Assembly (NCBI RefSeq): GCF_036203305.1
Contig: NZ_CP108131.1
Location: 2,852,001-2,916,000, forward strand
Origin: Streptomyces sp. NBC_00190
GTDB lineage: Bacteria > Actinomycetota > Actinomycetes > Streptomycetales > Streptomycetaceae
DNA length: 64,000 nucleotides
Direction: 5' to 3'
In this document: in pieces, positions 54,380 through 63,305 of the stretch
Position numbering within the stretch: the first letter of the stretch is position 1
How the letters are laid out: every line of letters starts with the position of its first letter
Notes under the pieces: generated by a model
The model's input: the letters and a program-made list of their open reading frames with translations, nothing else
Told to the model about the DNA's origin: nothing
Database searches by the model: none
Position numbers and translations under genes: made by a program

Positions 54380-57250
54380 TCAGATGACGATGTTCACCAG
54401 CTTCGGGGCGCGCACGATGACCTTGCGGATCTCCGCACCGCCCAGCGCCGCGACCACACCCTCATCGGTGACGGCCAGCTGCTCCAGCTCCGCGTCCGAG
54501 ATCGTCGGCGGCACCTCCAGGCGCGCCTTGACCTTGCCCTTGACCTGCACCACGCACGTCACGCTCTCGTCCACGACGTACGCCGGGTCCGCGACCGGGA
54601 AGTCCTGGTGGACCACCGAGTCGCTGTGGCCCAGGCGGTGCCACAGCTCCTCCGCGATGTGCGGGGCCAGCGGGGCGACCAGCCGCACGAGCGCCTCGGC
54701 GACCAGGCGCTCCAGCGGCCGCCCGGCCTTCGTCAGGGCGTTGTTCAGCTCGGTGATCTTCGCGATGGCCGTGTTGAAACGCAGCCCCGCCATGTCCGAG
54801 CCGGCCCCGTCGACGGCCTTGTGCAGCGCGCGCAGCGTGTCCTCGCCCGGCTCCCCGTCGACGACGGTGACCTGGCCGGTCTCCTCGTCCACGATGTTGC
54901 GCCACAGGCGCTGCAGCAGCCGGTACTGGCCGACCACGGCCCGGGTGTCCCACGGGCGCGAGACGTCCAGCGGACCCATCGCCATCTCGTACAGGCGCAG
55001 GGTGTCCGCGCCGTACTCCTCGCAGATCTCGTCGGGCGTGACGGCGTTCTTCAGGGACTTGCCCATCTTGCCCAGCTCGCGCTTGACCGGCTCGCCCTCG
55101 AAGAAGAACTTGCCGTCCCGCTCCTCGACCTCCGTCGCGGAGACCGGGAAGCCGCGCTCGTCGCGGTACACGTACGCCTGGATCATGCCCTGGTTGTACA
55201 GCTTGTGGAACGGCTCGACCGAGGAGACGTGCCCCAGGTCGAACAGCACCTTCGACCAGAAGCGGGCGTACAGCAGGTGCAGCACCGCGTGCTCGGCGCC
55301 GCCCACGTACAGGTCGACGCCGCCGTGCGGCTGACCCTCGCGCGGGCCCATCCAGTACTGCTCGATCGCCGGGTCGACCAGCGCCTCGGAGTTGTTCGGG
55401 TCCAGGTAGCGCAGCTCGTACCAGCAGGAACCGGCCCAGTTCGGCATGGTGTTGGTCTCGCGCCGGTAGCGCTTGACGCCCTCGCCGCGGCCCAGGTCCA
55501 GTTCGACCTCGACCCAGTCCGCCTTGCGGGACAGCGGGGTCTCCGGCTTCGAGGCGGCGTCGTCGGGCTCGAAGGTGCGCGGCGAGTAGTCCTCGACCTC
55601 CGGCAGCTCCAGCGGCAGCATCGACTCGGGCAGCGGGTGCGCGACGCCGTCCTCGTCGTAGACGATCGGGAAGGGCTCGCCCCAGTAGCGCTGACGGCTG
55701 AACAGCCAGTCGCGCAGCCGGAAGTTGACGGTGCCCTCACCGATGCCGCGCTCGGCCAGCCAGTCGGTGATCGCGGCCTTGGCCTCGACGACGCCCAGGC
55801 CGTCCAGCGCGATGCCCTCGCCGGTGGAGTTGACCAGCGCGGCGTCGTACGAGACGAACGCGTCGTCCCACTCCGCCGGGTCGGTGCCCCGCCCGTCGCC
55901 GGGCTGTACGACGCAGCGCATCGGCAGCTCGAAGGCGCGCGCGAACTCGAAGTCGCGGCTGTCGTGCGCCGGAACGGCCATGATCGCGCCGGTGCCGTAG
56001 CCCATCAGCACGTAGTCGGCGATGAAGACCGGGACCTTCGCGCCGCTGACCGGGTTGGTCGCGTACTCACCGGTGAAGACGCCGGTCTTGTCCTTGGCCT
56101 CGGCCTGGCGCTCGACGTCCGACTTCGAGGCGGCCTGCTTGCGGTACGCCGTGACGGCGTCGGCCGGCGTGGCGTGCCCGCCGGTCCACACGTCGTGCGT
56201 GCCCTCGGGCCAGGCGGCCGGGATGAACTTGTCCACCAGCGGGTGCTCGGGCGCCAGCACCATGTAGGTGGCGCCGAACAGGGTGTCCGGGCGGGTGGTG
56301 AAGACGGTGACCGCCTGGTCGCCCAGCGGGAAGTCGACGCGCGCGCCCTCGCTGCGGCCGATCCAGTTCCGCTGCTGCAGCTTGATGGCCTCGGGCCAGT
56401 CCAGCGCGTCCAGGTCGTCCAGCAGCCGGTCCGCGTACGCGGTGATGCGCATGTTCCACTGGCTCAGCTTGGCCTTGAAGACCGGGAAGTTGCCGCGCTC
56501 GGACCGGCCGTCCGCGGTGACCTCTTCGTTGGCCAGTACGGTGCCCAGCCCGGGGCACCAGTTGACGGGCGCGTCCGAGGAGTACGCCAGCCGGTACTCG
56601 TTCAGTACGTCGGCCCGCTCGCCCGCGGTCAGCTGCGCCCACGCGCGGCCTCCGGGGACCTCACGGGTACCGTCCTCGAACTCGGCGACCAGCTCGGCGA
56701 CCGGCCGGGCCTTCTTCGCGTCCGCGTCGTACCAGGAGTTGTAGATCTGCAGGAAGATCCACTGCGTCCACTTGTAGTAGTCCGGGTCGATCGTCGCGAA
56801 GGAGCGGCGCTTGTCGTGGCCCAGGCCCAGCCGGCGCAGCTGGAGCTTCATGTTCTCGATGTTCGCCTCGGTCGACACGCGCGGGTGCGTGCCGGTCTGC
56901 ACGGCGTACTGCTCGGCCGGCAGGCCGAAGGCGTCGAAGCCCAGGGTGTGCAGGACGTTGTGGCCGGTCATCCGCTGATGGCGGGCGAAGACGTCGGTGG
57001 CGATGTATCCGAGCGGGTGGCCGACGTGCAGGCCCGCACCGGAGGGGTACGGGAACATGTCCATGATGAACTTCTTGGGCCGTGCGACCACCGCGGGGTC
57101 CCCGGCCAGGTCACCGGTCGGGTTCGGGGCCTCGTACGTGCCCTGCGCGTCCCATACGTCCTGCCAGCGTGCCTCGATGTCGGCGGCCATGGCAGCCGTG
57201 TAACGGTGCCCCTCGGCCGCCTCGGGGGCCGGGGTGTTCGTCTCGCTCAT
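54380..57250 (-). CDS. leuS: Leucyl-tRNA synthetase
   Basis: A 956-residue class I synthetase that charges tRNA-Leu. HVGHPLGY (HIGH-class motif) is near residue 76, a CP1 editing domain includes [22 protein letters not shown], and the KMSKS-class motif is KMGKS near 716. The anticodon-binding and LSD-like C-terminus is complete. Start ATG 57250. A leucine leader ORF and a Rho-independent-type terminator lie just upstream, so expression is probably attenuated by leucyl-tRNA supply. Confidence 0.97.
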   Translation of the reverse strand: MSETNTPAPEAAEGHRYTAAMAADIEARWQDVWDAQGTYEAPNPTGDLAGDPAVVARPKKFIMDMFPYPSGAGLHVGHPLGYIATDVFARHQRMTGHNVLHTLGFDAFGLPAEQYAVQTGTHPRVSTEANIENMKLQLRRLGLGHDKRRSFATIDPDYYKWTQWIFLQIYNSWYDADAKKARPVAELVAEFEDGTREVPGGRAWAQLTAGERADVLNEYRLAYSSDAPVNWCPGLGTVLANEEVTADGRSERGNFPVFKAKLSQWNMRITAYADRLLDDLDALDWPEAIKLQQRNWIGRSEGARVDFPLGDQAVTVFTTRPDTLFGATYMVLAPEHPLVDKFIPAAWPEGTHDVWTGGHATPADAVTAYRKQAASKSDVERQAEAKDKTGVFTGEYATNPVSGAKVPVFIADYVLMGYGTGAIMAVPAHDSRDFEFARAFELPMRCVVQPGDGRGTDPAEWDDAFVSYDAALVNSTGEGIALDGLGVVEAKAAITDWLAERGIGEGTVNFRLRDWLFSRQRYWGEPFPIVYDEDGVAHPLPESMLPLELPEVEDYSPRTFEPDDAASKPETPLSRKADWVEVELDLGRGEGVKRYRRETNTMPNWAGSCWYELRYLDPNNSEALVDPAIEQYWMGPREGQPHGGVDLYVGGAEHAVLHLLYARFWSKVLFDLGHVSSVEPFHKLYNQGMIQAYVYRDERGFPVSATEVEERDGKFFFEGEPVKRELGKMGKSLKNAVTPDEICEEYGADTLRLYEMAMGPLDVSRPWDTRAVVGQYRLLQRLWRNIVDEETGQVTVVDGEPGEDTLRALHKAVDGAGSDMAGLRFNTAIAKITELNNALTKAGRPLERLVAEALVRLVAPLAPHIAEELWHRLGHSDSVVHQDFPVADPAYVVDESVTCVVQVKGKVKARLEVPPTISDAELEQLAVTDEGVVAALGGAEIRKVIVRAPKLVNIVI

Positions 57251-57300
57251 GATTTCTGAAGCTCCATCGATCGTCTCTGCCGTCTCTGCCTGCCCAAACG

Positions 57301-57324
57301 AAAAAACCCCTCGCACAGGAGGGG
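57301..57324 (-). terminator. leuS attenuator terminator
   Basis: On the minus strand CCCCTC (57319-57324), a six-base loop, GAGGGG (57307-57312), then six T (57301-57306). It is a textbook intrinsic terminator inside the leuS leader, about 50 bases before the leuS ATG. Confidence 0.88.
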
Positions 57325-57365
57325 ACGCCGCGCCGATGCCGACCGTCTCGAAGGGTCGGTACTGA

Positions 57366-57404
57366 TCAGCGCGGCTCGGTAAGCAGAAGGCGTACGGCAC
57401 GCAT
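57366..57404 (-). CDS. leuS leader peptide
   Basis: A 12-codon [15 protein letters not shown], with three consecutive Leu codons (CTT CTG CTT), ending 41 bases before the intrinsic terminator hairpin of the leuS leader. Ribosome stalling at the Leu run, expected when leucyl-tRNA falls short, would favour readthrough into leuS. I see no strong ribosome binding site. The peptide and terminator are read directly; the mechanism is inferred. Confidence 0.75.
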   Translation of the reverse strand: MRAVRLLLTEPR

Positions 57405-57467
57405 GGCGTCAGGGTACCGCAGCAGTCCCGGCCGACGCTCGGCCGTTCCGAACGGTGGGCACAACGA

Positions 57468-57500
57468 GAAGCGGGCCACCCGATCCGGGTGGCCCGCTTC
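57468..57500 (-). terminator. Terminator after the first tRNA-Ala gene
   Basis: A perfect 14-bp stem (57468-57481 with 57487-57500) with a five-base loop, just downstream of the tRNA on the minus strand. Confidence 0.8.
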
Positions 57501-57507
57501 TTCACTG

Positions 57508-57580
57508 TGGAGCTAAGGAGAATTGAACTCCTGACCTCCTGCATGCCATGCAGGCGCTCTACCAACTGAGCTATAGCCCC
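57508..57580 (-). tRNA. tRNA-Ala (GGC anticodon)
   Basis: A 73-base cloverleaf on the minus strand: acceptor GGGGCTA with TAGCTCC, D-arm GCTCAGTTGGTAGAGC, anticodon arm CCTGCATGGCATGCAGG with anticodon GGC, T-arm GGAGTTCAATTCTCC. CCA is not encoded. Identical to the copy at 58091-58163. Confidence 0.96.
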
Positions 57581-57712
57581 TTGTCTTGCCTGCCGCTTCG
57601 GGCTTCCGTTTCCGGTTCCCCTTGGCGACGTCCCAAACATTACACGGTCATGGCCCTGGTCCAAAAATCGGTTTCCGTCGACCGCAGGCCATGTCCGATT
57701 TAACCTATTCCG

Positions 57713-57946
57713 TCACGCTCTTGCGAACTGATAGAACCGCTTGAGCGTGCAGTGCTCGTCGAGCAGCCGGCCGTAGATCGGCTCCCCCTCCAGCTCACGG
57801 TACGTCTCGATCGGGTCGCCTTTTATGATCAGCGCCCGCGCGCATTCCTCGCACCAGTACTGGTAGTCGGGGTTGACCGGGTCCATGTCCCGCACGATCG
57901 GCGTGCCGTTGTTGCACCAGTCGCACCTGCGCCGGTGTGCACCCAT
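57713..57946 (-). CDS. Small zinc-ribbon protein of unknown function
   Basis: A 77-residue protein with CDWCNNGTPIVRDMDPVNPDYQYWCEEC, a treble-clef-like pair of CxxC motifs, then a helical end (ALIIKGDPIETYRELEGEPIYGRLLDEHCTLKRFYQF). I do not recognise a named family. It lies between the two identical tRNA-Ala genes on the same strand. Base use is typical. The start is ATG 57946. Confidence 0.8.
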   Translation of the reverse strand: MGAHRRRCDWCNNGTPIVRDMDPVNPDYQYWCEECARALIIKGDPIETYRELEGEPIYGRLLDEHCTLKRFYQFARA

Positions 57947-58054
57947 CCGTCAGCGACTCCCTCCCGCATCGGGCCGTCGTCTCCCCCCTCCGGCTTTCCG
58001 ATTCTGCCATGCCGGTGCGGGCCAGGTCAGCAAACGCAAAAGGGGCAAAAACAA

Positions 58055-58084
58055 GGATCCCGCCCCCTGTTGGGGACGGGATCC
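58055..58084 (-). terminator. Terminator after the second tRNA-Ala gene
   Basis: A GC-rich hairpin (58055-58084, arms GGATCCCG and CGGGATCC with further pairing) followed on the minus strand by a T-rich tract (TTGTTTTTGCCCCTTTTG). Confidence 0.8.
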
Positions 58085-58090
58085 TGATTG

Positions 58091-58163
58091 TGGAGCTAAG
58101 GAGAATTGAACTCCTGACCTCCTGCATGCCATGCAGGCGCTCTACCAACTGAGCTATAGCCCC
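58091..58163 (-). tRNA. tRNA-Ala (GGC anticodon), second copy
   Basis: A 73-base gene identical throughout to 57508-57580, with anticodon GGC and no encoded CCA. Flanking sequences are unlike beyond a single base on one side. Confidence 0.96.
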
Positions 58164-58298
58164 GCTCTCCGCTGCGCTCCCCCCGTCTCCGGTGTTCCGC
58201 GCTGCGAACAAGAAGAACTCTAGCCTGTGACCAGCCGGAAAGTGAAATCCGGGTGGCAGCCCCGGCGGGGACCGCCGAACGACCGGCGCAGGAGCCGC

Positions 58299-58955
58299 TC
58301 AGTCGTCGTCGCCGAGCACCGGTTCCGGCAGCGTGCCGGCATTGTGCTCCAGCAGACGCCAGCCGCGCGCGCCCTCACCGAGGACGGACCAGCAGCAGTT
58401 GGAGAGCCCGCCCAGGCCCTCCCAGTAGTACGACTCCAGGCCCAGCAGGCGGCCGATGGTCGTACGGATGGTGCCGCCGTGGCTGACGACGACGAGCGTT
58501 CCGCTCTCCGGCAGCCGGCCGGCGTGCTCCATCACCACGGGCGCGGCGCGGTCGGCGACCTCGGTCTCCAGCTCGCCGCCACCCCGGCGGACCGGCTCGC
58601 CGCGCTTCCACGCCGCGTACTGCTCGCCGTACTTCCCCAGGATCTCGTCGTGCGTGAGGCCTTGCCACTCACCGGCGTAGGTCTCGCGCAGCGCCGCGTC
58701 GTGCGCCACGGGCAGCCCCGTGACGGCGGCCAGCTCCGCGGCCGTGGCGGCGGCACGCCGGAGGTCGGAGGCCACGATGGCGTCCGGCTTCAGCGAGGCG
58801 AGCAGCCGCGCGGAGCGGCGCGCCTGCGCCACTCCGGTCTCGGTCAGCTCGATGTCCGTGGAGCCCTGGAAGCGCCGCTCCAGGTTCCACGAGGTCTGGC
58901 CGTGCCGCCAGAGGACGATCTTCCTGCTGGACTTCCCCGAGGTGGTCGTACTCAG
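58299..58955 (-). CDS. Histidine phosphatase family protein with CTG start
   Basis: A 218-residue phosphoglycerate-mutase-like phosphatase. IVLWRHGQTSWNLERRFQGSTDIELTETG gives the RHG motif with catalytic His18. Later SDLRRAAATAAELA, REXXXGEWQG-like (RETYAGEWQGLTHDEIL) and VVVSHGGTIRTTIGRLLGL supply the remaining pocket. No ATG, GTG or TTG precedes the RHG motif; the first such codon, GTG 58832, would delete it. CTG 58955 overlaps the rsfS stop (CTGA) and fits. The C-terminus is acidic. Substrate unknown. Confidence 0.83.
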   Translation of the reverse strand: MSTTTSGKSSRKIVLWRHGQTSWNLERRFQGSTDIELTETGVAQARRSARLLASLKPDAIVASDLRRAAATAAELAAVTGLPVAHDAALRETYAGEWQGLTHDEILGKYGEQYAAWKRGEPVRRGGGELETEVADRAAPVVMEHAGRLPESGTLVVVSHGGTIRTTIGRLLGLESYYWEGLGGLSNCCWSVLGEGARGWRLLEHNAGTLPEPVLGDDD

Positions 58956-59398
58956 AACAGATCACCGTCCAGATCGTCGTCGCCGGCCGCCTCACGCAGC
59001 TTGGCGTGCTCCTCGGCCTTGCCGATGGTGAGCTTGGCGTCCTCGGGAAGCTCGATCTCGGGGCAGTCCTTCCACAGGCGCTCCAGCGCGTAGAAGACCC
59101 GCTCCTCGCTGTGCTGGACGTGGACGACGATGTCGACGTAGTCGAGCAGGATCCAGCGGGCGTCGCGGTCGCCCTCGCGGCGCACCGGCTTGGCGCCGAG
59201 CTCCTTGAGCAGGCGCTCCTCGATCTCGTCCACGATCGACTTGACCTGGCGGTCGTTGGGCGCGGAGGCGAGCAGGAAGGCGTCGGTGATCGACAGCACG
59301 TCGCTGACGTCGTACGCGATGATGTCGTGCGCGAGCCGGTCGGCCGCGGCCTGGGCGGCGGTGGTGATGAGCTCGATGGAGCGGTCCGTGGCGGTCAC
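58952..59398 (-). CDS. rsfS: Ribosomal silencing factor RsfS
   Basis: A 148-residue RsfS/DUF143 protein that binds L14 and blocks 50S-30S joining when nutrients are low. AHDIIAYDVSDVLSITDAFLLASAPNDRQVKSIVDEIEERLLKELG, then REGDRDARWILLDYVDIVVHVQHSEERVFYALERLWKDCPEIEL match the family closely. The C-terminus is acidic. Start GTG 59398 (VTATDRSIELITTAA) fits the family N-terminus better than ATG 59431. It is in the nadD-LCP-like-rsfS-phosphatase operon. Confidence 0.94.
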   Translation of the reverse strand: MTATDRSIELITTAAQAAADRLAHDIIAYDVSDVLSITDAFLLASAPNDRQVKSIVDEIEERLLKELGAKPVRREGDRDARWILLDYVDIVVHVQHSEERVFYALERLWKDCPEIELPEDAKLTIGKAEEHAKLREAAGDDDLDGDLF

Positions 59399-59527
59399 TG
59401 GCCATGCTTTCGGGTTGGCGGGCAGATCCATACAAGGGTCTCATGTACCGCCGTCACCGCCCGCGCGGAATGTTCCGCGCGGGCGAAGCCACATGTCAGA
59501 GCCGGGTCAGGGCGCCCCGACAACGCC

Positions 59528-61204
59528 TCAGGACGCCTTGAAGTCCTTGCCGAGGATCACCACGACGTCCGCGTTCACCACGTTCTCCGCCTTCTTCACG
59601 ACGGTCTCCGGCAGCCCCAGCGTCTTGGCGACCTCGATCGCCCGGTCCCGCTGGGAGTCGTCCTGGTACGTGATCTGCGAGGCCGCCGCGGTCTTGTCCG
59701 CCTTGCCGCCGTCGACGAAGTCGTAGCCGCCGTTGAGCAGCGCCGCCCGCGCCGCGACCTGCGTCTTCTCGTCGCCGGTCGCGTCCTTGAGGCCGACGCG
59801 CGGGGCCGCGCCGGGCTGCGCCGCGCCGACGGAGCCGCCGAGGACCTCCTTGACGACCTTCTTCGTGGCGTCGTCCGTCAGGCCGCCGTCCGGCTTCACC
59901 CCCAGGACGTCGGTGCGGTACGCGCCCACCTTGGCGTGCGCGCCGAGCCGGGACAGCAGGGCACCGAGCGTCTGCGCGTTCAAGGCCGGGTCGAGGATCT
60001 GGCCCATGCTCTCGACCGTGAGCGCGGCCGCCTTCGGGTCGCTCGGGACCTTGCGCAGGACCGCGTACAGCACCTTGCCCATGCGCTCCAGCTGCTTGGC
60101 CTCCGGTTCGCCCTGGGCGCGGTACGTGGCGTAGGCGACGGCCATCGGCCCGCTCAGGCTCTGCTTCTGGCCCTGCCCCACGGCCGGGGCCTTGGCCGCG
60201 TCGTCGGCCGGGACGGCGGTGTCGGTGTCGACCTCGATCCCGCCGACGAGCTCGACCAGGTTCTCCAGGAAGGGCGTGTCCAGGCGCCAGGTGCCGCCGA
60301 TGTGCGTGCCGAGCACCGAGTCGAGTGCCTCGCGGGTGCCGAGGCCGCCTGCCTCGACCGCCTTGCCGAGGCCGGTGGCGGTCCCGTCGGCGCCGGACAC
60401 GCCGAGGGTGTTGGGCAGTAGGACGGTGGCGCCCTGCTGGGCGGTGACGTTGTCGACGAGCAGCGCCGAGGAGGTGCCGCCCTTCTTGGTGTTGTGCAGG
60501 TGGACGACGATCATGTCGCGCTTCTGTGCCCCGGCGTCGGCGGCCGCGGGGGCCTTGCCGCGCCCGGGAGCGTCGAGGAAGGGCAGCTTGCCCGCGTACC
60601 AGAGGTAGCCCATGCCGCCGACGACGAACAGGGCGAGGACGACGATCAGCGCCACCACCCGGTTGCGGCCGCGGCGGCGGGCCTCCTCGCGGCGCTCGGT
60701 CCGGCTCTCGGTGAACTTGAGCCAGTCGATGACGTCCTCGGAGTCCTCGTCAGGCTGGTCGATGAAGGCGAACATCTCGGTGCGGTAGTCCCGGCCCGCC
60801 TCGCGCTCGCGCTCGGGCTCGGCCTCGGGCCGCCGCGGTTCGGGGACCTGCGGCGTCCGCAGCCGCTCGGCCTCCGGCTCCGGTGCCATCTGCTCCGGGG
60901 ACATCTGCTGCGGGATCCACTGCTGGGTCTGCTGCGTGTCGTACCCGTAGCCGGGGGCGGCGGGAGGCTGGGAGTACTGCTGCTGCCCGTATTCCTGGGC
61001 AGGCTGTTCGTAGTACTGCTGCTGCGGCTGTTGGCCGTAACCCTGCGCCTGGGCCTGGTAGTCGTAGCCGTACTGCTGCTGCCCGTACTCGGGGGCGGGC
61101 TGCGCGGGCGCCTGGCTGTACACCGGCCGCCCGTACGCGTCGTAGCCGACGAGCTGCTGCTCGTGGGCGGCGTACGGGTCGTACGGCTCCTGTCGGTCGT
61201 TCAC
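59528..61204 (-). CDS. Membrane LytR/CpsA/Psr-like protein with LytR C-terminal domain
   Basis: A 558-residue membrane protein. Residues 1-115 are Gln/Tyr/Pro-rich low complexity, followed by an acidic and basic segment, a membrane helix (VVALIVVLALFVVGGMGYLWYAG, about 186-208) and an LCP-like domain (about 232-420). The key catalytic Arg of the SIPRD strand is replaced (VLLPNTL), and the RxDTxM motif is weak, so ligase activity is doubtful. The C-terminus (residues 430-558) contains LytR_C. It is in the nadD operon. Confidence 0.85.
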   Translation of the reverse strand: MNDRQEPYDPYAAHEQQLVGYDAYGRPVYSQAPAQPAPEYGQQQYGYDYQAQAQGYGQQPQQQYYEQPAQEYGQQQYSQPPAAPGYGYDTQQTQQWIPQQMSPEQMAPEPEAERLRTPQVPEPRRPEAEPEREREAGRDYRTEMFAFIDQPDEDSEDVIDWLKFTESRTERREEARRRGRNRVVALIVVLALFVVGGMGYLWYAGKLPFLDAPGRGKAPAAADAGAQKRDMIVVHLHNTKKGGTSSALLVDNVTAQQGATVLLPNTLGVSGADGTATGLGKAVEAGGLGTREALDSVLGTHIGGTWRLDTPFLENLVELVGGIEVDTDTAVPADDAAKAPAVGQGQKQSLSGPMAVAYATYRAQGEPEAKQLERMGKVLYAVLRKVPSDPKAAALTVESMGQILDPALNAQTLGALLSRLGAHAKVGAYRTDVLGVKPDGGLTDDATKKVVKEVLGGSVGAAQPGAAPRVGLKDATGDEKTQVAARAALLNGGYDFVDGGKADKTAAASQITYQDDSQRDRAIEVAKTLGLPETVVKKAENVVNADVVVILGKDFKAS

Positions 61205-61228
61205 CGCGGGGCCCCTCTCTCCGGAAGC

Positions 61229-61846
61229 TCAGGCTCCCCGGTACAGCTCACGCTTGTCGATGTAGCGCACCACGCCGTCCGGCACCAAGTACCAGACAGG
61301 ATCACCCTTGGCGACCCGGGCACGGCAGTCCGTGGACGAAATGGCCAGGGCGGGCACCTCGACGAGGGAGACGCCGCCCTTGGGCAGCCCGTCGTCGGTG
61401 AGCACGTGGCCCGGCCGGGTGACCCCGATGAAATGGGCGAGCGAGAAGAGCTCGTCGGCGTTCCGCCAGGTCAGGATCTGGGCGAGCGCGTCGGCGCCGG
61501 TGATGAAGAACAGGTCGGCGTCGTCGTTCAGCGCCTTCAGGTCGCGCAGGGTGTCGATCGTGTACGTCGGCCCGCCGCGGTCGATGTCGATGCGGCTCAC
61601 CGAGAACTGCGGGTTCGAGGCGGTGGCGATGACCGTCATCAGGTAGCGGTCCTCGGCGGGCGACACGGCCCGCTGCGACTTCTGCCACGGCTCGCCGGTC
61701 GGCACGAACACCACTTCGTCGAGGTGGAACAGGGCGGCCACCTCACTGGCGGCCACCAGGTGTCCGTGGTGGATCGGGTCGAATGTGCCGCCCATCACGC
61801 CGAGCCGGCGCTTGACCGGACCGGTAGGCATCTCCTGCTCTCCCAT
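61229..61846 (-). CDS. nadD: Nicotinate-nucleotide adenylyltransferase
   Basis: A 205-residue nucleotidyltransferase of NAD biosynthesis (NaMN plus ATP to NaAD). [19 protein letters not shown] carries the GxFxPxHxGH motif, and [13 protein letters not shown] the ISSTxxR motif. The start is ATG 61846, although ATG 61831 is possible. It lies 24 bases from the LCP-like gene on the same strand, forming an operon with it, rsfS and the phosphatase. Confidence 0.95.
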   Translation of the reverse strand: MGEQEMPTGPVKRRLGVMGGTFDPIHHGHLVAASEVAALFHLDEVVFVPTGEPWQKSQRAVSPAEDRYLMTVIATASNPQFSVSRIDIDRGGPTYTIDTLRDLKALNDDADLFFITGADALAQILTWRNADELFSLAHFIGVTRPGHVLTDDGLPKGGVSLVEVPALAISSTDCRARVAKGDPVWYLVPDGVVRYIDKRELYRGA

Positions 61847-61908
61847 GAGCGCAGAGCCTACTGGCCCGGCGGTACCGGCGGCCTCGGCGAGAGTGCTAAA
61901 TCACGGGC

Positions 61909-62076
61909 CTAGCGGTCGCGGTTCAGGCGGGTGGTGATCCACAGCATCAGGCACAGGACGAGGAACGCGCCGCCGCCGGTCACGTAGGGGTTGAGGCTGT
62001 CGTGGTTGCCGCCGTGCTGCTCGGCCCCCTCCGAGGCGAGGACGACCAGGTTGTGGGCGGTGGAGGAGAGGCTCAT
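61909..62076 (-). CDS. 55-residue small membrane protein
   Basis: MSLSSTAHNLVVLASEGAEQ, then HGGNHDSLNPYVTGGGAFLV, LCLMLWITTRLNRDR, ending TAG. One membrane helix (about residues 32-49) with a short basic tail. It lies 62 bases upstream of nadD and probably starts the nadD operon. No family name is known to me, but the frame has normal codon bias and a clear membrane pattern. Confidence 0.75.
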   Translation of the reverse strand: MSLSSTAHNLVVLASEGAEQHGGNHDSLNPYVTGGGAFLVLCLMLWITTRLNRDR

Positions 62077-62216
62077 CAGGCAGGTACCTATCGAGTCGGG
62101 GAGCGGGCGGAGACTTCGCTCACATCGTATGCGGGGGCCTGGGGCACGCTCACGCCGACTCAGGCGTTGGAGAGGATAGACGCAAGTCCGGTCAGGCCGA
62201 TCCAGGGGAGGGCGCT

Positions 62217-63305
62217 ATGACGCAGACAGGATTCGAGAAGGTGCCGGCGCGGGACCGCAAGAGGTTTCCCGGCATCTCCTCACGCGCGTACGAGCATCCG
62301 GCGGACCGCTCGGCGCTGGTCGCGCTGCGCAAGCTGAGCGGCTTCGACACGGTGTTCAAGGCCCTGAGCGGGCTGCTTCCGGAGCGCAGTCTGCGGCTGC
62401 TGTTCCTGTCCGACACGGTGCGGGTGGGCGAGACGCAGTTCCCGCACCTGCACGAGATGCTCCGCGACGCCTGTTACATCCTGGACCTGGAGAAGGTCCC
62501 GCAGATGTACGTGCAGCAGGACCCGAAGCCCAATGCCATGTGCATCGGGCTGGACGAGCCGATCATCGTGGTGACGACGGGCCTGGTCGAGCTGCTCGAC
62601 GAGGAGGAGATGCGGGCGGTGGTGGGCCACGAGGTGGGCCACGCGCTGTCGGGGCACTCCGTGTACCGCACGGTCCTGCTGTTCCTGACGAGTCTGGCGC
62701 TGAAGGTGGCGTGGATCCCGCTGGGCAACGTGGCGATCACCGCGATCGTGACGGCGCTGCGGGAGTGGTTCCGCAAGTCCGAGCTCTCCGCCGACCGGGC
62801 CGGGCTGCTGGTGGGGCAGGACGTGCAGGCCTCGATGCGCGGGCTGATGAAGATCGCGGGCGGCAACCACCTCCACGAGATGAATGTGGACGCCTTCCTG
62901 GCCCAGGCCGAGGAGTACGAGGCGAGCGGCGATCTGCGCGACTCCGTGCTGAAGATCCTGAACATGCTGCCCCGGACGCACCCCTTCACCACGGTGCGGG
63001 CGGCCGAGCTGAAGAAGTGGTCGGAGAACCGCGACTTCCAGCGGATCATGGACGGCCACTACCCGCGACGGGACGAGGACAAGGACACCTCGGTGACCGA
63101 TTCCTTCCGGCAGTCCGCAGCGCACTACGCCGACTCGGTGCGTACCAGCAAGGATCCGCTGATGAAGCTGGTGGGCGACATCGCGGGTGGCGCGGGCGAC
63201 CTGGGCGGCAAGCTCCGCGACAAGTTCACCGGCGCCGGTACGGGCGCCGGTACGGGTTCCGCCGGCGGCCCGGACGGCAAGGGCGGGGCTACGGAGCAGG
63301 GCTGA
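62217..63305 (+). CDS. M48 family metallopeptidase
   Basis: A 362-residue zinc peptidase of the HtpX/Ste24 group. VGHEVGHALSGHSVYRTVLLFLTSLALKVAWIPLG places the HExxH motif at about residues 138-142, next to a hydrophobic segment, and RKSELSADRAGLLVGQD provides the third ligand Glu. The C-terminus is Gly-rich and disordered. Membrane protein quality control is the usual role. GAGGG precedes ATG 62217. Confidence 0.9.
   Translation: MTQTGFEKVPARDRKRFPGISSRAYEHPADRSALVALRKLSGFDTVFKALSGLLPERSLRLLFLSDTVRVGETQFPHLHEMLRDACYILDLEKVPQMYVQQDPKPNAMCIGLDEPIIVVTTGLVELLDEEEMRAVVGHEVGHALSGHSVYRTVLLFLTSLALKVAWIPLGNVAITAIVTALREWFRKSELSADRAGLLVGQDVQASMRGLMKIAGGNHLHEMNVDAFLAQAEEYEASGDLRDSVLKILNMLPRTHPFTTVRAAELKKWSENRDFQRIMDGHYPRRDEDKDTSVTDSFRQSAAHYADSVRTSKDPLMKLVGDIAGGAGDLGGKLRDKFTGAGTGAGTGSAGGPDGKGGATEQG

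Noticed and set aside
57251..57404. T-box riboswitch before leuS
   Set aside because: No T-box consensus bulge or specifier stem was seen. A leader ORF with Leu codons and an intrinsic terminator explains the region better.
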